From Hirundichthys speculiger (taxonomy: Eukaryota; Chordata; Actinopteri; Beloniformes; Exocoetidae): DNA of 64,000 nucleotides. The notes beneath the pieces are model-generated. The model was given only the letters and a program-made list of their open reading frames with translations, was not told the DNA's origin and searched no databases. The translations under genes and the position numbers were made by a program. The stretch is taken from assembly GCA_018398805.1 (NCBI GenBank), contig JAGFBZ010002264.1:112226-176225 (forward strand), written 5' to 3'. How positions within the stretch are numbered: the first letter of the stretch is position 1; each line of letters starts with the position of its first letter. Positions 24,001 to 35,428 of the stretch are shown piece by piece.

Positions 24001-27000
24001 AGAGATGACTGCTGTTTGTCCTTTGACCTCTGTTTGTCCTCTGCGTCCTTCAGTGCCTCTGACTCCAGCAGCGTCCTCGCCGACCCGCTCGTCCACCTGC
24101 GTCCCAGCGGCCTGGTGAGAGCGGACGGCCGCCAGCGGCTGACCTACACCTGCCAGCTCAACCTCTTCAAGTTCCCGTTCGACGTGCAGCGCTGCAACAT
24201 CACGCTGTCGTCCATGTGCTGTGACGGTAGGTCACGTCTCTGCTAATGTCCCCAGAATCAACTGATGGAAATATTTCACCCTCCTGTCGTCGTCCGCGCA
24301 GAGAAATACATCAAGCTAGCAGCGGTGAGCAACGGCACGATCCTCGCGACGCTGGTCGAACTGATCACGGAGGCAGAGGGGGAGTGGAAACTCACGAGCG
24401 TGAAAACTACCGAGTTTAGTGTCGTCAAAAATAATTCACCGAAGAGCGTCCTTCTATACTCGGTAGGAAAAAGCCTGGAAAGATTCCCCACGAACAAGCG
24501 TGTCCGTTTCTAATTTTGTGCGTCTCTTTCCGCAGGTCACGTTCAAGAGGAAGCCGTTTCTGTACGTGGTCAACTTAATCATGCCGCTCTTGTTCTTACT
24601 GGTCCTGGATCTGGCTTCCTTCTTCATCACTGAAGGGGGGGGGCAGAAGCTGAGCTTCAAGGTGACGGTGCTCCTGTCCATCTTCGTCTTACTGCTGATT
24701 CTGAAGGACATCCTGCCGTCCACGGAGGAAAACCTGCCGATGATGGGTAGGTGACCACGCAGGCCTCTGAGCAGACCCTGACCCTAACCCCTAACCCCTT
24801 AACCCTAACCCTAACCCCTTAACCCCAACCCCTAACACCTAACACCTAACCCCAACCCCTAACCCCTAACACCTAACCCTAACCCCTAACCCTAACCCCT
24901 AACCCTGACCCCTAACACTTAACCCCTAACCCCTAACACCTAACACCTAACCCCTAACCCCTAACCCTGACCCCTAAACACCTAACCCCTAACCCCTAAC
25001 CCCAACCCCTAAACCCCAACCCCTAACCCTAACCCCAAACCCCTAACCCCTGAACCCCTAACACCTAACCCCTAACCCTAACCCCTAACCCCTAACCCTA
25101 ACCCTGACCCCTAACACCTACCCCCTAACCCCTAACCCCTAACCCTAACCCTAACCCTAACCCCTAACCCCTAACCTGACCCCTAACCCTGACCCTACCC
25201 TAACACCTAACCCTAACCCAAACCCCTAACCCCTAACCCCTAACCCCTAACCCCTAACACCTAACCCCTAACCCCTAACCCCTAACACCTAACCCTAACC
25301 CCAAAGAACCCCTAACCCCTAAACCCAACCCCCAAACCCCGAACCCCTAACCCCAACCCAACCCCTAACACCTAACCCTAAAACCCTAACCCTAACACCT
25401 AACCCTAACCCTGACCCCTAACACCTAACACCCAACCCTAACCCCTAACCCCTTAACCTTAACCCTAACCCCTAATACCTGACCCTAACCCCTAACCCCA
25501 ACCCCTAACCCCTAACCCTTAACCCTAAACCCTGACCGGTGGTGCTCCTTCTCTGTTTTCTAGCCTCGTACTGTGTCTTTGTCTTCACCCTGGTGTGGGT
25601 GAGCGTCCTGGAAACCATGCTGGTCAACTTCTTAATGGATCTTGATGGTTGTTGTGGTCAGAGGGCTGAGAACTCCGTCGATGATGAAGCTGAAATTCAG
25701 CAGGAAGCCACGGTAACTTCATTTTGAAATGACCAGAGCTCCTCTGCTTTGAGTTTAGGTCATCGATGCAGAGCAGAACAGCAGGATTTTACGTGTCTTC
25801 TCTAGGGCTGGGCAAGCTAACGCGTTATTATCGCGTTTTATTAAGGCCGACATTTATTTTATCGCGCGTTAACGCATGTTGCTCACATGCTTTTGTTTTG
25901 AAAAGTCTGTTACTGGCTGCTGCGGAACCGGAAAACAATTGGCAGCTAAAACAGACATGGAGAACATTAAAAATCTGTGAACTTTACAGTTCAGGTAGCA
26001 ACTTAGGTAGCAATATTAACAATTCTGTCTGGAAAAGAAAATTCTGGACAACAACAAAACTTTCCCATCATTCCTCCATGTTCCATCAGATCTGCTCCAT
26101 GTGTTCACTGTCCTGCTGTTCTCTAGCTGGTTACTGCAGTGCGGCTCCATCTAGTGGCACAGATGTGTAATGACAACAGAAAGTCCAGTCCTCCATTATA
26201 AAACAAATTCAGTTCTGTGACCTGTTTTTTAATTTCCTATTTTTGATCCAAGTCTAAAATTGAAATATTAAAAAAAAACAGGCATTTTTTTTTGTGTGTT
26301 AGATTTAAAAACGAAAAATGTGATAAAATGTCACTTTTTTTTTTTTTTGATTGACAATTGAAAATGGAAAGAATGAATGATACACGGATTGATAAAGTTA
26401 CAGAACTTTAACATGGACATTTTCATTTTAAAGTTCTCCCAGACGGAGGATTCAACAGAAACAAGGTTATTTGTAACAATTGACAAGTTGAACTCCCCGT
26501 TAAAAGTTTCTGCTGTTACCTCAGAAATTACCTGTTTTAATGTTCTGATTGTGCTGAGACACAATCATTTTGTTGGATTTTGCTTGTAGACTTTTTTTTA
26601 TTTTTCATAAAAAAAACAGGATGACATTAATGCCCTGGCAGTGGCAATAAGCTTTAATTTATTTCACATTTTTTAAGATGAGATTTACACTAAATATGTG
26701 TTACTGACAAGTGCTGATGTTAAAAGTGTTTGAACAACAAATGTTATGACACTTTACTTCATATGGCAGCAGAACATTTAAATAAAAGTGCATTATACAC
26801 TACGTTTGAATTCATTATTTGATTTTTCATATACAATGTGATTAATCAGGGAAATCATGCGATTAATCGCGATTAAAAATTGTAATCGTTGCCCAGCCCT
26901 CTTGTAAAAGCAGTTTGATGTCTCCTGGTTAATGACTCCTCCTCCTTCCTCCTCCTCGTTTAGAGTCTGCTGGACTCGAAGGGGAAGATGGAGTTAAAAC

Positions 27001-27238
27001 AGGGAAGAGCTGCCCCCCCGTAGATCAGCCCAGTGACCGGGTTCTGCTGGAACAAATCCTGGACAAAGTGAAGGCAGCTCGACAGGAAGCTGGGCGTCAG
27101 AACGAGGACAAGACGAAGCCTGGCTTCTTCAGAAGACTGGCTAAAATCATTGACGTTGTGTTCTTCGCCGTATATTCTACGATTGTTGTAATTTCTCAGA
27201 TAAGCATGTTTTCACTTTGGGTTCCTGACATCTATTGA
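21011..27238 (+). CDS. 5-HT3-receptor-like Cys-loop channel subunit, gene 1 (two frame breaks)
   Basis: Predicted pentameric ligand-gated ion channel subunit of the plasma membrane. Nine exons: 21011-21050 (signal peptide), 21142-21304, 22716-22760, 22858-22967, 24054-24226, 24302-24462, 24536-24746, 25564-25712, 26964-27238. Exons 3 and 4 have the classic 45- and 110-nt sizes. Visible are the WIPD motif, the 13-residue Cys loop (CQLNLFKFPFDVQRC), M1, M2 (LSFKVTVLLSIFVLLLILKD), M3 in exon 8 and M4 near the C-terminus. Position -1' before M2 is Gln where 5-HT3A has Glu. Exon 2 lacks one base near 21224, and exon 9 needs one more C in the C7 run at 27013-27019 to reach the conserved end; otherwise a stop follows at once. 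Either a decaying gene or base-call errors. The ligand is not proven; a ZACN-like or other divergent subunit is possible. Confidence 0.82.
21505..22482. mobile_element. hAT element of the TAGGGATGCACGATAAC family, reverse and truncated
   Basis: Reverse complement of most of 9655-10746, ending GTTATCGTGCATCCCT. The other terminus is missing near 21505. It lies in intron 2 of receptor gene 1. Five tandem copies of GAGCTAACATGAGCTAACGT-type words stand at 21841-21906. Confidence 0.8.
23713..23938. mobile_element. Tigger/pogo-like MITE fragment
   Basis: Begins TACAGTGATCCCTCGCCAAT and follows the family seen at 30203-30802 up to TTATGGGTAATGTAGTGTG, with a 20-bp internal duplication, then stops. 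In intron 4 of receptor gene 1. Confidence 0.8.
24779..25535. repeat. Interstitial telomere-like repeat (CCCTAA / CCCCTAA)n
   Basis: About 750 bp of degenerate CCCTAA, CCCCTAA and ACCTAAC units on the plus strand fill nearly all of intron 7 of receptor gene 1, between the exons for M1-M2 and M3. It begins 33 bp after the donor and ends about 28 bp before the acceptor. Confidence 0.92.
25803..26903. mobile_element. Non-autonomous hAT-like element, GCGATTAATCGCGATTAA family
   Basis: Inverted ends AGGGCTGGGCAA and TTGCCCAGCCCT enclose 1.1 kb without coding sequence. A second copy is at 54695-55798 and a fragment at 1-79. No clean target duplication was seen. Located in intron 8 of receptor gene 1. 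Confidence 0.8.
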
Positions 27239-27479
27239 CTTTGGTTATATCCTGTATGTCTGATCAGCCGGTGCAGTTGCTGACTGAAAGTCCACATCCT
27301 CAAATGTCTGCTGCAAAGGAGAAACTTTATATTCAATTTGCTTTTATTTTGAAACATCATATTAACATTTCTCCTCTTTAAGGCTTCTTTCTAAATATAA
27401 AACATGTTTTTGCACGAGAGGGATGTCTGTGCCAAATACTGAGAACACCTGGAAGTGAAGTAATCTGCTGTTCCTTCTG

Positions 27480-27485
27480 AATAAA
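27480..27485 (+). terminator. Polyadenylation signal AATAAA of receptor gene 1
   Basis: AATAAA stands 242 nt after the inferred stop codon at 27236-27238, in otherwise unique sequence. No competing signal was noticed between them. Confidence 0.55.
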
Positions 27486-27799
27486 GCTGTGGAACAACTT
27501 CACCGTCTCTTTCACAGTTTACACACTTTTTAATGCTGGAATAATTGTTGGGGACCCTTCAAAACTGCACACGTGTCACAGAACATTAATGTTGGGGAGA
27601 TGGAAACGTGCATCTCCCTGCAAGAACCCAGGGTCAACGATGTTGCAGCAGCAGCCATCAGGCCATCTCGCTGCCACGTGAGTGAGAGGTCAAAGTGTAA
27701 ATTTCTAGTTCAGTCGAACTTTCCAGAGCACCTTCAGATCTTTTTGCACCACTTGGTTTTGCTTTATGTCCTCAAATATTTGGCGGCTGCTGTGCGTCG

Positions 27800-29335
27800 A
27801 CGCTACATGAAGCTGCATGCTGCTGCATGCTACATGCTGCTACATGCTACATGAAGCTGCATGGTGCTACATGCTGCTACATGCTAGATGAAGCTGCATG
27901 CTGCTGCATGCTACATGCTGCTACATGCTACATGAAGCTGCATGCTGCTGCATGCTACATGCTGCTACATGCTACATGAAGCTGCTGCATGCTGCTGCAC
28001 ATGCTACATGCTACTTGCTACATGCTACATGCTAATGCTGCATGCTGCTGCATGCTACATGAAGCTGCATGCTGCTACATGCTACATGCTGCATGCTGCG
28101 TGCTAAGCTGCTGCTGCTGCTACATGCTACATGTGCAGCTACATGCTGCTGCTATGCTGCATGCTACATGCTGCACTGCTAATGCTGCATGATGCTACAT
28201 GCTGCTGACATGAAAGCTGCATGCTGCTGCATGCTACATGAAGCTGCATGCTGCTGCATGCTGCTGCTGACGCACAGCGCTGATGCATGCTACATTGCTA
28301 CATGCTACATGAAGTGCATGCTACATGCTACATGAAGCTGCATGAAGCTGCATGCTGCTACATGCTACATGAAGCTACATGCTGCTACATGCTACATGAA
28401 GCTGCATGCTGCTGCATGCTACATGCTGCATGAAGCTGCATGCTACATGCTGCTATGCTACATGCTACAAGCTGCATGCTGCTACATGCTACATGAAGCT
28501 CATGCTGCTGCATGCTGCTGCTACATGCTACATGCAAGCTGCATGCATGCTGCTACATGCTACATGAAGTGCTGCATGCTGCTGCATGCTACATGAAGCT
28601 GCATGCTGCTGCATGCTACATGAAGCTGCATGCTGCCACATGCTACATGAAGCTGCATGGTGCTACATGCTGCTACATGCTACATGAAGCTGCATGCTGC
28701 TGCATGCTACATGCTGCTACATGCTACATGAATCTGCATGCTACATGCTGCTACATGCTACATGAAGCTGCATGCTGCTACATGCTACATGAAGCTGCAT
28801 GCTGCTGCATGCTACATGAAGCTGCATGCTGCTACATGCTACATGACGCAGCATCCTGCTGCATGCTACATGCTGCTACATGCTACATAAAGCTGCATGC
28901 TACATGCTGCTACATGCTACATGAAGCTGCATGCTGCTGCATGCTACATGAAGCTGCATGCTGCTACATGCTACATGATTTTGCATGCTGCTGCATGCTG
29001 CTACATGCTACATGAAGCTGCATGCTGCTACATGCTACATGAATCTGCATGCTACATGCTGCTACATGCTACATGAAGCTGCATGCTGCTACATGCTACA
29101 TGAAGCTGCATGCTGCTGCATGCTACATGAAGCTGCATGCTGCTGCATGCTATATGAAGCTGCATGCTGCTACATGCTACATGAAGCTGCATGGTGCTAC
29201 ATGCTAGATGAAGCTGCATGCTGCTGTATGCTACATGTTGCTACATGCTACATGAATCTGCATGCTACATGCTGCTACATGCTACATGAAGCTGCATGCT
29301 GCTGCATGCTACATGAAGCTGCATGCTGCTGTGAA
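27800..29335. repeat. Complex minisatellite of CATGAAGCTGCATGCTGCTA words
   Basis: About 1.5 kb built from permuted CTGCATG, CTACATG, CTGCTGCATG and CATGAAG blocks, with a predominant spacing of about 27-30 bp. It sits in the gap between the two convergent receptor genes. Open frames of up to 167 codons give Met-Leu-His-Glu-Ala-Ala-Cys-Cys-like peptides, but the same words appear in several frames, so they are taken as artefacts. Confidence 0.9.
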
Positions 29336-29814
29336 GACTGTCATGTTTTAATTGATGTGTTTGCATGTCTGCGGTACTGTGGCTATGAACACGCCAGTAT
29401 TTCTTACTAAAATTATGAACTTATTTGTACAGTAACTGTCTTAATGAACATTGGAGCATCATGTACATGCACATGCATGTGCGTTACAGTCTGGGTTAGT
29501 TCAGGTGACCCTGAGAAATCCCTTTAGCTGCATTGCTGCAAACCTATAGATTACTGGGCGGTCTCCCATGATGCAATGGGCACCTCTCCTCTCTCTGCCC
29601 TCTTTAGTCTTCCTTTTCCGTCTTTATATTGTATTGCAATTGTTAAACCATTAATAAGAGATAAAACAGAGTGTTTGAAAACACCTTTAATATGAGTTTG
29701 TAGGAGAGAAATGGATCTCATCTCATCTGCATGAAGCAGCAAAGAAACGGTTAAATATAAGAGCATGCTGGCAGATCACAACCACGACATCAAATACAGT
29801 CCCTAATATTTAAC
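29336..29814. other. Intergenic sequence between the convergent receptor genes
   Basis: Non-repetitive sequence that would hold the 3' UTR of receptor gene 2. No clear AATAAA on the minus strand was found. No other feature seen. Confidence 0.5.
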
Positions 29815-32800
29815 TCATTTTTCACTGACGATCCAGACGAGTAAAAGGTAAAACAGAAATATTACCACAGTCAGCAAATACAAGACATAAAAGACATTGT
29901 CAATGATTCTGGCCAGTCTCCTGTAGCAGCCAGGCTTTCTTTTCTTTTCGGCTCCCCGCCGCACAGCTTGCACTTCTTCCAGGATTTTCCTGAGCAGGTT
30001 GCGGTCGCGTCGCCGATGCTCGGGAACGCCGGTCCCCTCTGGTTTAGGCTGGCCACGATCCTGGACTCCAGGAGACTCTGAGAGAGGAACGACAAGAACT
30101 TCTGCCATCTCTAAACTGCTTTCACAGTAAAAGCTGCATTCAGTGAAGCGCTTTAACAATAAAACCCCTATACCATCGACGCCGACATCAAAACCGTCAA
30201 TACAGTGATCCCTCGCCAATTTGCGCTTTAAGTTCCGCGGTTTTAGTTATTCGCAGATTTTTCAGAAATATATAATATAATTTTTAAAAAAATCACGGAA
30301 ACATCACAGGATGTTGTGAGCCAGCCTGGCCCCTTTAAGAAGGTAGCCTTATGGGTAATGTAGTGTGTGTGTCGTGGGACGGCAGAATGAAAACAGGGTT
30401 AGATGAAAAGTGTAGTGAGCATCAACAGCAGCCCAGCGTGTATAGATTTACATTCTCTGTTAACCGACAGGAGCCCAACAATACAACCTGTGTGATGTTA
30501 CAAGTTCCTGCAGAGAAAACCGGACTTTTTATTATGTTGTTGTTAGCGTGTTAGCCGCTAATTACGAGCCAAAAATAGCACAATACCAGCGGTTTCTTTA
30601 CTACGGTTCAGAGACCAGAGGCTGTGAAGGTAACAGAAAGACCACAGTTGAGCCTTTGTCTTGTTTCGCTACTTTTTTGCTGTTTTTAAACATATTTTAA
30701 ACACATTATTTAGGCTCGGGGAGCTCCAGCTCCAGTTAGCGGATTTAGATTTTCACGCTGGGGCGCCGGCCCCCATTAACCGCAAAAAATAAGGCGTCAC
30801 TGTACTGCGTTTATGTCTATAAAGGACATACCTTTGCCACAGCTCTCCTCCTGCTGAACGTCCACTTCGCCGTCTGCAGATCTCTGAGGTTCCTCAGGAG
30901 AAGGACGGTCGAGATGGACGAGGAAGTCCACGAGCATCGTCTCAAGGACGCTGAGCCACACCAACGTGAAGACTGCGATGCAGTAATTGGCTACAACAGA
31001 ATAAAAACAACGTTGCAGAGACGTTACTGGTCAGCAGGAGGTTAAAGGACACTCATATGGTATGTTTCCAGTGTGTGGCAGCCAACCGATCCTTGGCATG
31101 TGTTCCTCAGTGGACGGCAAAATGTCCTTCAGAATCAGCAGTAGGACGGAGATGGAGAGCAGCACCGTCACTTTGAAGCCCAGCTTGTCGCCTCCGGCCT
31201 CAGAGACGAAGAACGAGGCCATGTCCAGGACCAGCAGGTAGAACAGGGGCGCCATCAAGTTTATCACGTAAAGCATCGGCTTCCTCTCCAACGTGACCTG
31301 CAGGCGCAGTCCCGTTAGAGACCGACACACCTGGAGGACGAGGACTGGACGTTTGTCATAAATATTCTCTTACCCTGTACACAAGGAGCTCATACTCTGA
31401 TACTTTATGGAACCTCTTCTGATGGTCAGTTTTCACATTTGTTAGTTTCCATTCTCCCTGAGTGGTCATGATCATCTGAGAGACTTCAGAGATGGTTGAG
31501 TCATTACTCACTGTCCCAAGAGTTATGGATCTTTCTGTCCAGAGAATAAAACAAACAAATACACAACTGATAAATTAGCTTAAAAAATAAGAATAGAAAA
31601 GAGCAAAAACTTTGCGACTTACCGTCAGAGCTCAGGGACGACAGCGTGATGTTGCAACGCTGCACATCGAACGGGAACATGGAGAGGTCCAGGAAGCAGG
31701 TGTGGGTCAGACGCTGGCGACGGAACGACGCCATCCAACCGGTGGAGTCCAGACGGAGCACCGGACTGTGATAGATGCTCCCGCTGTCAGAGGCGCTGAG
31801 CAAAGGAAACACACCAGAGGAACAAAAGGTCTGCTTCTGTCTCCACCGAGGACGTAAAGGGACTTTATTATATTTAACACATGTTACAGACTTGTTTGTC
31901 AATATGTTTTCAAAGATGGAGGCCCCGATCATACACTAGCCGCTAGCCACTACCTGCAAATTGTGGGTTTAGGAACCTCCGCTAACCGCTAATGCAATCT
32001 TCCTCTTCCCTAAAGCCGCTACCCGATATGCCGACTCCATTACACACATTGTAGGTGTGGCAATGGGCGTGTCTCTTGCGCTTTCTGCAAACTCGGTATC
32101 TTGCTATCCCGGGTTTAAGGTAGCAGTGACTACCCGCTATCCTAAACCCGCGATCGCAAGATACCGAGTTTGCGGAAAGCGCAAGAGACACGCCCATTGC
32201 CACACCTACAATGTGTGTAACGGAGTCGGCATAGAGGCTAGCAGCTAGCGGCTAGCGGGAGGTGTATGATCGGGGCCTCCATCTTTGAAAACATATTGAC
32301 AAACAAGTCTGTAACATGTGTTAAATATAATAAATTCCCTTTACGTCTTTAGTGGAGACAGAAGGAGACCTGATTGACAACATGAATGTAACAAATTAAC
32401 AAATTCAACTACACCTTATTATAATGTTAAATAACGGTTCCTGTATTTATAATGTATTCAAGTTTCAAATATTTAAGTCTTTATTATATTAAACTATGGG
32501 TTTGTGGTTGTAAGAGTATCTATTATCTTGGTTTCAGAAGTGGAAGCGGTTCTTTGTTTTTTCTTGTAGGCTAAGTTTAGCATACTTAGCTCCATGTTCG
32601 CTATCAAAATGCCGACGTAGATTAAACTCTTTCACGACTGACACCCGCCTCATAACACAAAAGACATTCTGTTATTTCACCTTATTTCACATGAAGTCCA
32701 TCAGTTCTGAAAAATCGTCTTGCTCATAGCTACCGTTATCATTGTGGGTAACAACGAAATGCATGATGGGAGATGTAGTTTATTGTCCATATGCGCTTTA

Positions 32801-34031
32801 AAGAGGTGTAAGCTTATTTTAAGTCTTAAAATTTTGGTTTAAAATTTAAGCCAATAATGCCCAAGCTCTCAAGGGCCACATAAAATGACGTGGTGGACCA
32901 CATTTGGCCCGCGGCCCTTGTGTTTGACACATGTGGTTTAACAGGCGGAACGCCCTAACCGCTCCCATGCATAATATAGCGGTTAGCGCAGGTAAGATGG
33001 CGGCTTTAGGGAGGTGGAAGGTTGCGTTCTTCGCGGAACGCCCGTCCCGCTACCCACTATCCCTTAATAGCGGGTCAGGGCTGAACACGCTCACGACGGT
33101 GGAGATGATAGCAGACGTTAGGAGGAGACGTCAGGTTAGATTTCATTTCAGGATTAGATTGTGACCCTTTATAGCTCAGTTTATCAGACTTAATGACCCC
33201 TCTAGAGATAACGTCATGCGACACACACACACACACACACACAGGTGTATAGCAGTTGCTGTAAGGTGCACGTACTCCTGGTCGATGGTGACGTCAGGGA
33301 TCCAGATCATCGATCGCGGGACGGTCAGCTGGTCGATCCCACAAAACTCAGATGGATCCCAAGAAAGGAATTCGTTTTTCCAGAGCTGAGAAAATGAAGA
33401 GCTGCGTTATAAATAAATAAATAACCTAAATACTGTCTGAGTAAATGATCTTTTTAAAAAAATATCACTGTCTGTTTATCAAATGGTAGTTCAGAGACTC
33501 ACCATTTCAATGTAAACGTGACTCGTGACGGTCTGAGACTGCTCATCCTGCAGACAATCAGAACCATTAACTGTTAAAATACTGAGACTCAGAAACACCA
33601 GACGTCCAGAATCAATGAATCCGGTCGCCGAACCGCTGACCCAGCAGCAGGTTCTGGTTTCAGAGGCGGTTAAAACAGCTGCACAGATAAACCCTGGTGT
33701 CTCCCAGATGTGTTAGAACATAGTTGGACTCTTTTAAACTCTTACCACGTCCAAGATGCCGTACAGAAACAGGTCCACCAGGACGGCGGTGGCGCTGGTC
33801 CAGTTCCTCACCGGCCGCGTGATCTCCAGGACTTTGTTGGAGGTGGTGAGGTTCAGATGCTCCAGCAGACCGGAGTAGGAGCAGCTGGAGGGCTGAGTCC
33901 TGGCAGCACCTGCTGGGAACACCTTGAATCTGAATATTCACCTTAAACGAACCATCAGACGTGTCGGTAAAAGCTTAAAGGACAAACTCACCAACCAGAG
34001 CGAGAAGAACAAGAGTCCTCACTGCTGCCAT
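29815..34031 (-). CDS. 5-HT3-receptor-like Cys-loop channel subunit, gene 2
   Basis: Paralogue of gene 1 in convergent orientation. Nine minus-strand exons: 34031-33992, 33909-33746, 33547-33503, 33385-33276, 31795-31623, 31534-31374, 31297-31087, 30990-30832, 30110-29815. Exons 1, 3, 4, 5 and 7 match gene 1 in length (40, 45, 110, 173, 211 nt). The frame is open throughout. Visible are a signal peptide (MAAVRTLVLLALVG), WIPD, the Cys loop (CFLDLSMFPFDVQRC), M1 (LYVINLMAPLFYLLVLD), M2 (LGFKVTVLLSISVLLLILKD) with Asp at -1', M3 (FTLVWLSVLETMLVDFL), a basic MA-type helix and M4 (VLYLLTVVIFLFYLLLVWIV). The exon 7 donor, GTTGGC, is weak, and the acceptor of exon 9 is chosen by phase and homology. 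It looks functional. Agonist unknown. Confidence 0.87.
30203..30802. mobile_element. Tigger/pogo-like MITE, complete
   Basis: Starts CAGTGATCCCTCGCCAAT and ends AAAATAAGGCGTCACTG with a TA on each side. About 600 bp, with no open transposase. It lies in intron 8 of receptor gene 2, ending 30 bp before exon 8. Confidence 0.85.
31829..32369. repeat. Long near-perfect palindrome (foldback element)
   Basis: The left arm from GTCTGCTTCTGTCTCCAC reappears inverted on the right as GTGGAGACAGAAGGAGAC. Almost all intervening sequence pairs too, including the GATGGAGGCCCCGATCAT and GGCAATGGGCGTGTCTC blocks. The centre is near 32128 with hardly any spacer; the left arm has about 60 extra bases. The same 60-70-residue open frame therefore appears on both strands. 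It starts only 34 bp from exon 5 of receptor gene 2. Confidence 0.9.
32860..32935. mobile_element. hAT (Charlie-type) terminal fragment
   Basis: GGACCACATTTGGCCCGCGG followed by CCTTGTGTTTGACACATGTG resembles the ends of Charlie-like hAT elements. Only one terminus was recognised. Confidence 0.4.
33221..33243. repeat. (AC)n microsatellite
   Basis: Eleven uninterrupted AC units, 33 bp from exon 4 of receptor gene 2. Confidence 0.95.
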
Positions 34032-34064
34032 GGCTCTGAGCCTTCAGCCTGATCCGGACAAACC

Positions 34065-34073
34065 CTTTTAAAC
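34065..34073 (-). promoter_or_regulatory. TATA-like box of receptor gene 2
   Basis: GTTTAAAAG on the minus strand, 33 nt upstream of the ATG at 34031. Same nonamer and same following words as in receptor gene 1, so the core promoter was probably duplicated with the gene. Confidence 0.6.
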
Positions 34074-34845
34074 GCTCACGCAAACACACCAACACACGAG
34101 CACAATGAAAGATTGATATTTAATTTCACTGTCAAAATGAAAAGACGTGTTTGTTCGTGCGTTCGCCGGCCAAGACACATGAAACAAGTCACCGGGACGT
34201 TTCTATTGTTGGCCTGCAGCTGCGCCACAAAGTCAACATCTCAGCGGCGGGAGTAGTGGAGAGGGCTTTTGTTTTTTACCCAGCATGCATTAACCGTGGT
34301 CAACGAGAAACAGGAAAGTGTTTTCATCAAAGGAAGAAAAATCCCGGTTGAATACGTGAGAGTAAACAGCGAGTCAGCGTGAGACGCTGCAGCGGTGAAT
34401 CAGCGTCCTGAAATCAAAGACAAAAGAGACTCGTCTCAGCTGCTTAAAGCTGCTGACCTAATCATTTTTAACGTTTGTTTTCTTTTTGAGGTTTTCCTGT
34501 AAACTCTGCATCACTTAAGCTCTGAAAAAGGCATAAACTTCCACTTTAGTTTTGCTCATTTGGGATGACGAGTAAAATGGAAAAAAAAAAAAAAAAAAAA
34601 AGAAGATAAGAAAACCAGATACTTAATAAATTTCCAGCAGTTTGCTACTGGCCAGAAGCCAGAAGGTTGGTGGTTCAATCATCAGCTCCTCCAAGAGCTA
34701 AAGACTCACAAGACTTGACTTAAAAAAAAAAGAAAAAAAAGTCTAAAATAAGTGGTGATTTTAGGCCTTAATGTCGGCGATCCTTAAACATTTTGCGGTG
34801 TTTCTGTGAACATTTTAAGCATATATTAAGCATATATACATATAT

Positions 34846-35428
34846 AGTGATCCCTTATTTTTCGCGGTTAATGGGGACACCCCGCCCCCGCGAAAAAAAT
34901 AAAAATCGGCGAACTGGAGCCGAAGCCCCCGAGCCTCAATAATGTGTTTAAATTATGTTTAAAACCCCCAAAAAAGTATCGAGGCACTGCAGAGAAACAA
35001 GACAAAGGCTCAACTGTGGTCTTTCTGTTTCCTTCACAGTCTCTGGTCTCTGAACCGTAGTAAAGAAACCGCTGGTATTGTGCTATTTTTGGCTCGTAAT
35101 TAGCAGCTAACATGCTAACAACAACAAAAGGCTCCTGTCGGTTAACAGAGAATGTAAATCTATACACGCTGGGCTGCTGTTGATGCTCACTACACTTTTC
35201 ATCTAACCCTGTTTTCATTCTGCCGTCCCACGACACACACACTACATTACCCATAAGGCCACCTTCTCAAAGGGGCCAGGCTGGCTCACAACATTTCTTC
35301 AGTGTGGGAGAACGCGCACAACATCCTGTGATGTTTCTGCAATTTTTTATGGATTTTTTTATGACATTAAATATTTCTGAAAAATAACGCGAATAACTAA
35401 AACCGCAGAACTTGGCAAGGGATCACTG
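34846..35428. mobile_element. Tigger/pogo-like MITE
   Basis: Runs from AGTGATCCCTTATTTTTCG to CAAGGGATCACTG, about 580 bp, with TA at both flanks. Most of it is the reverse complement of 30203-30802. Confidence 0.85.

Noticed and set aside
27800..29335. CRISPR-like array
   Set aside because: No constant-length spacers; words are permuted, and the context is a vertebrate genome.
28512..29410. Cys/His-rich repeat proteins from the CTGCATG array
   Set aside because: Low-complexity permuted words, open in several frames, no conserved context, start or splice signals.
31982..32248. Two nearly identical small proteins starting MAMGVSLALSANSVSC on opposite strands
   Set aside because: Artefact of the palindrome, which reads the same from both strands.
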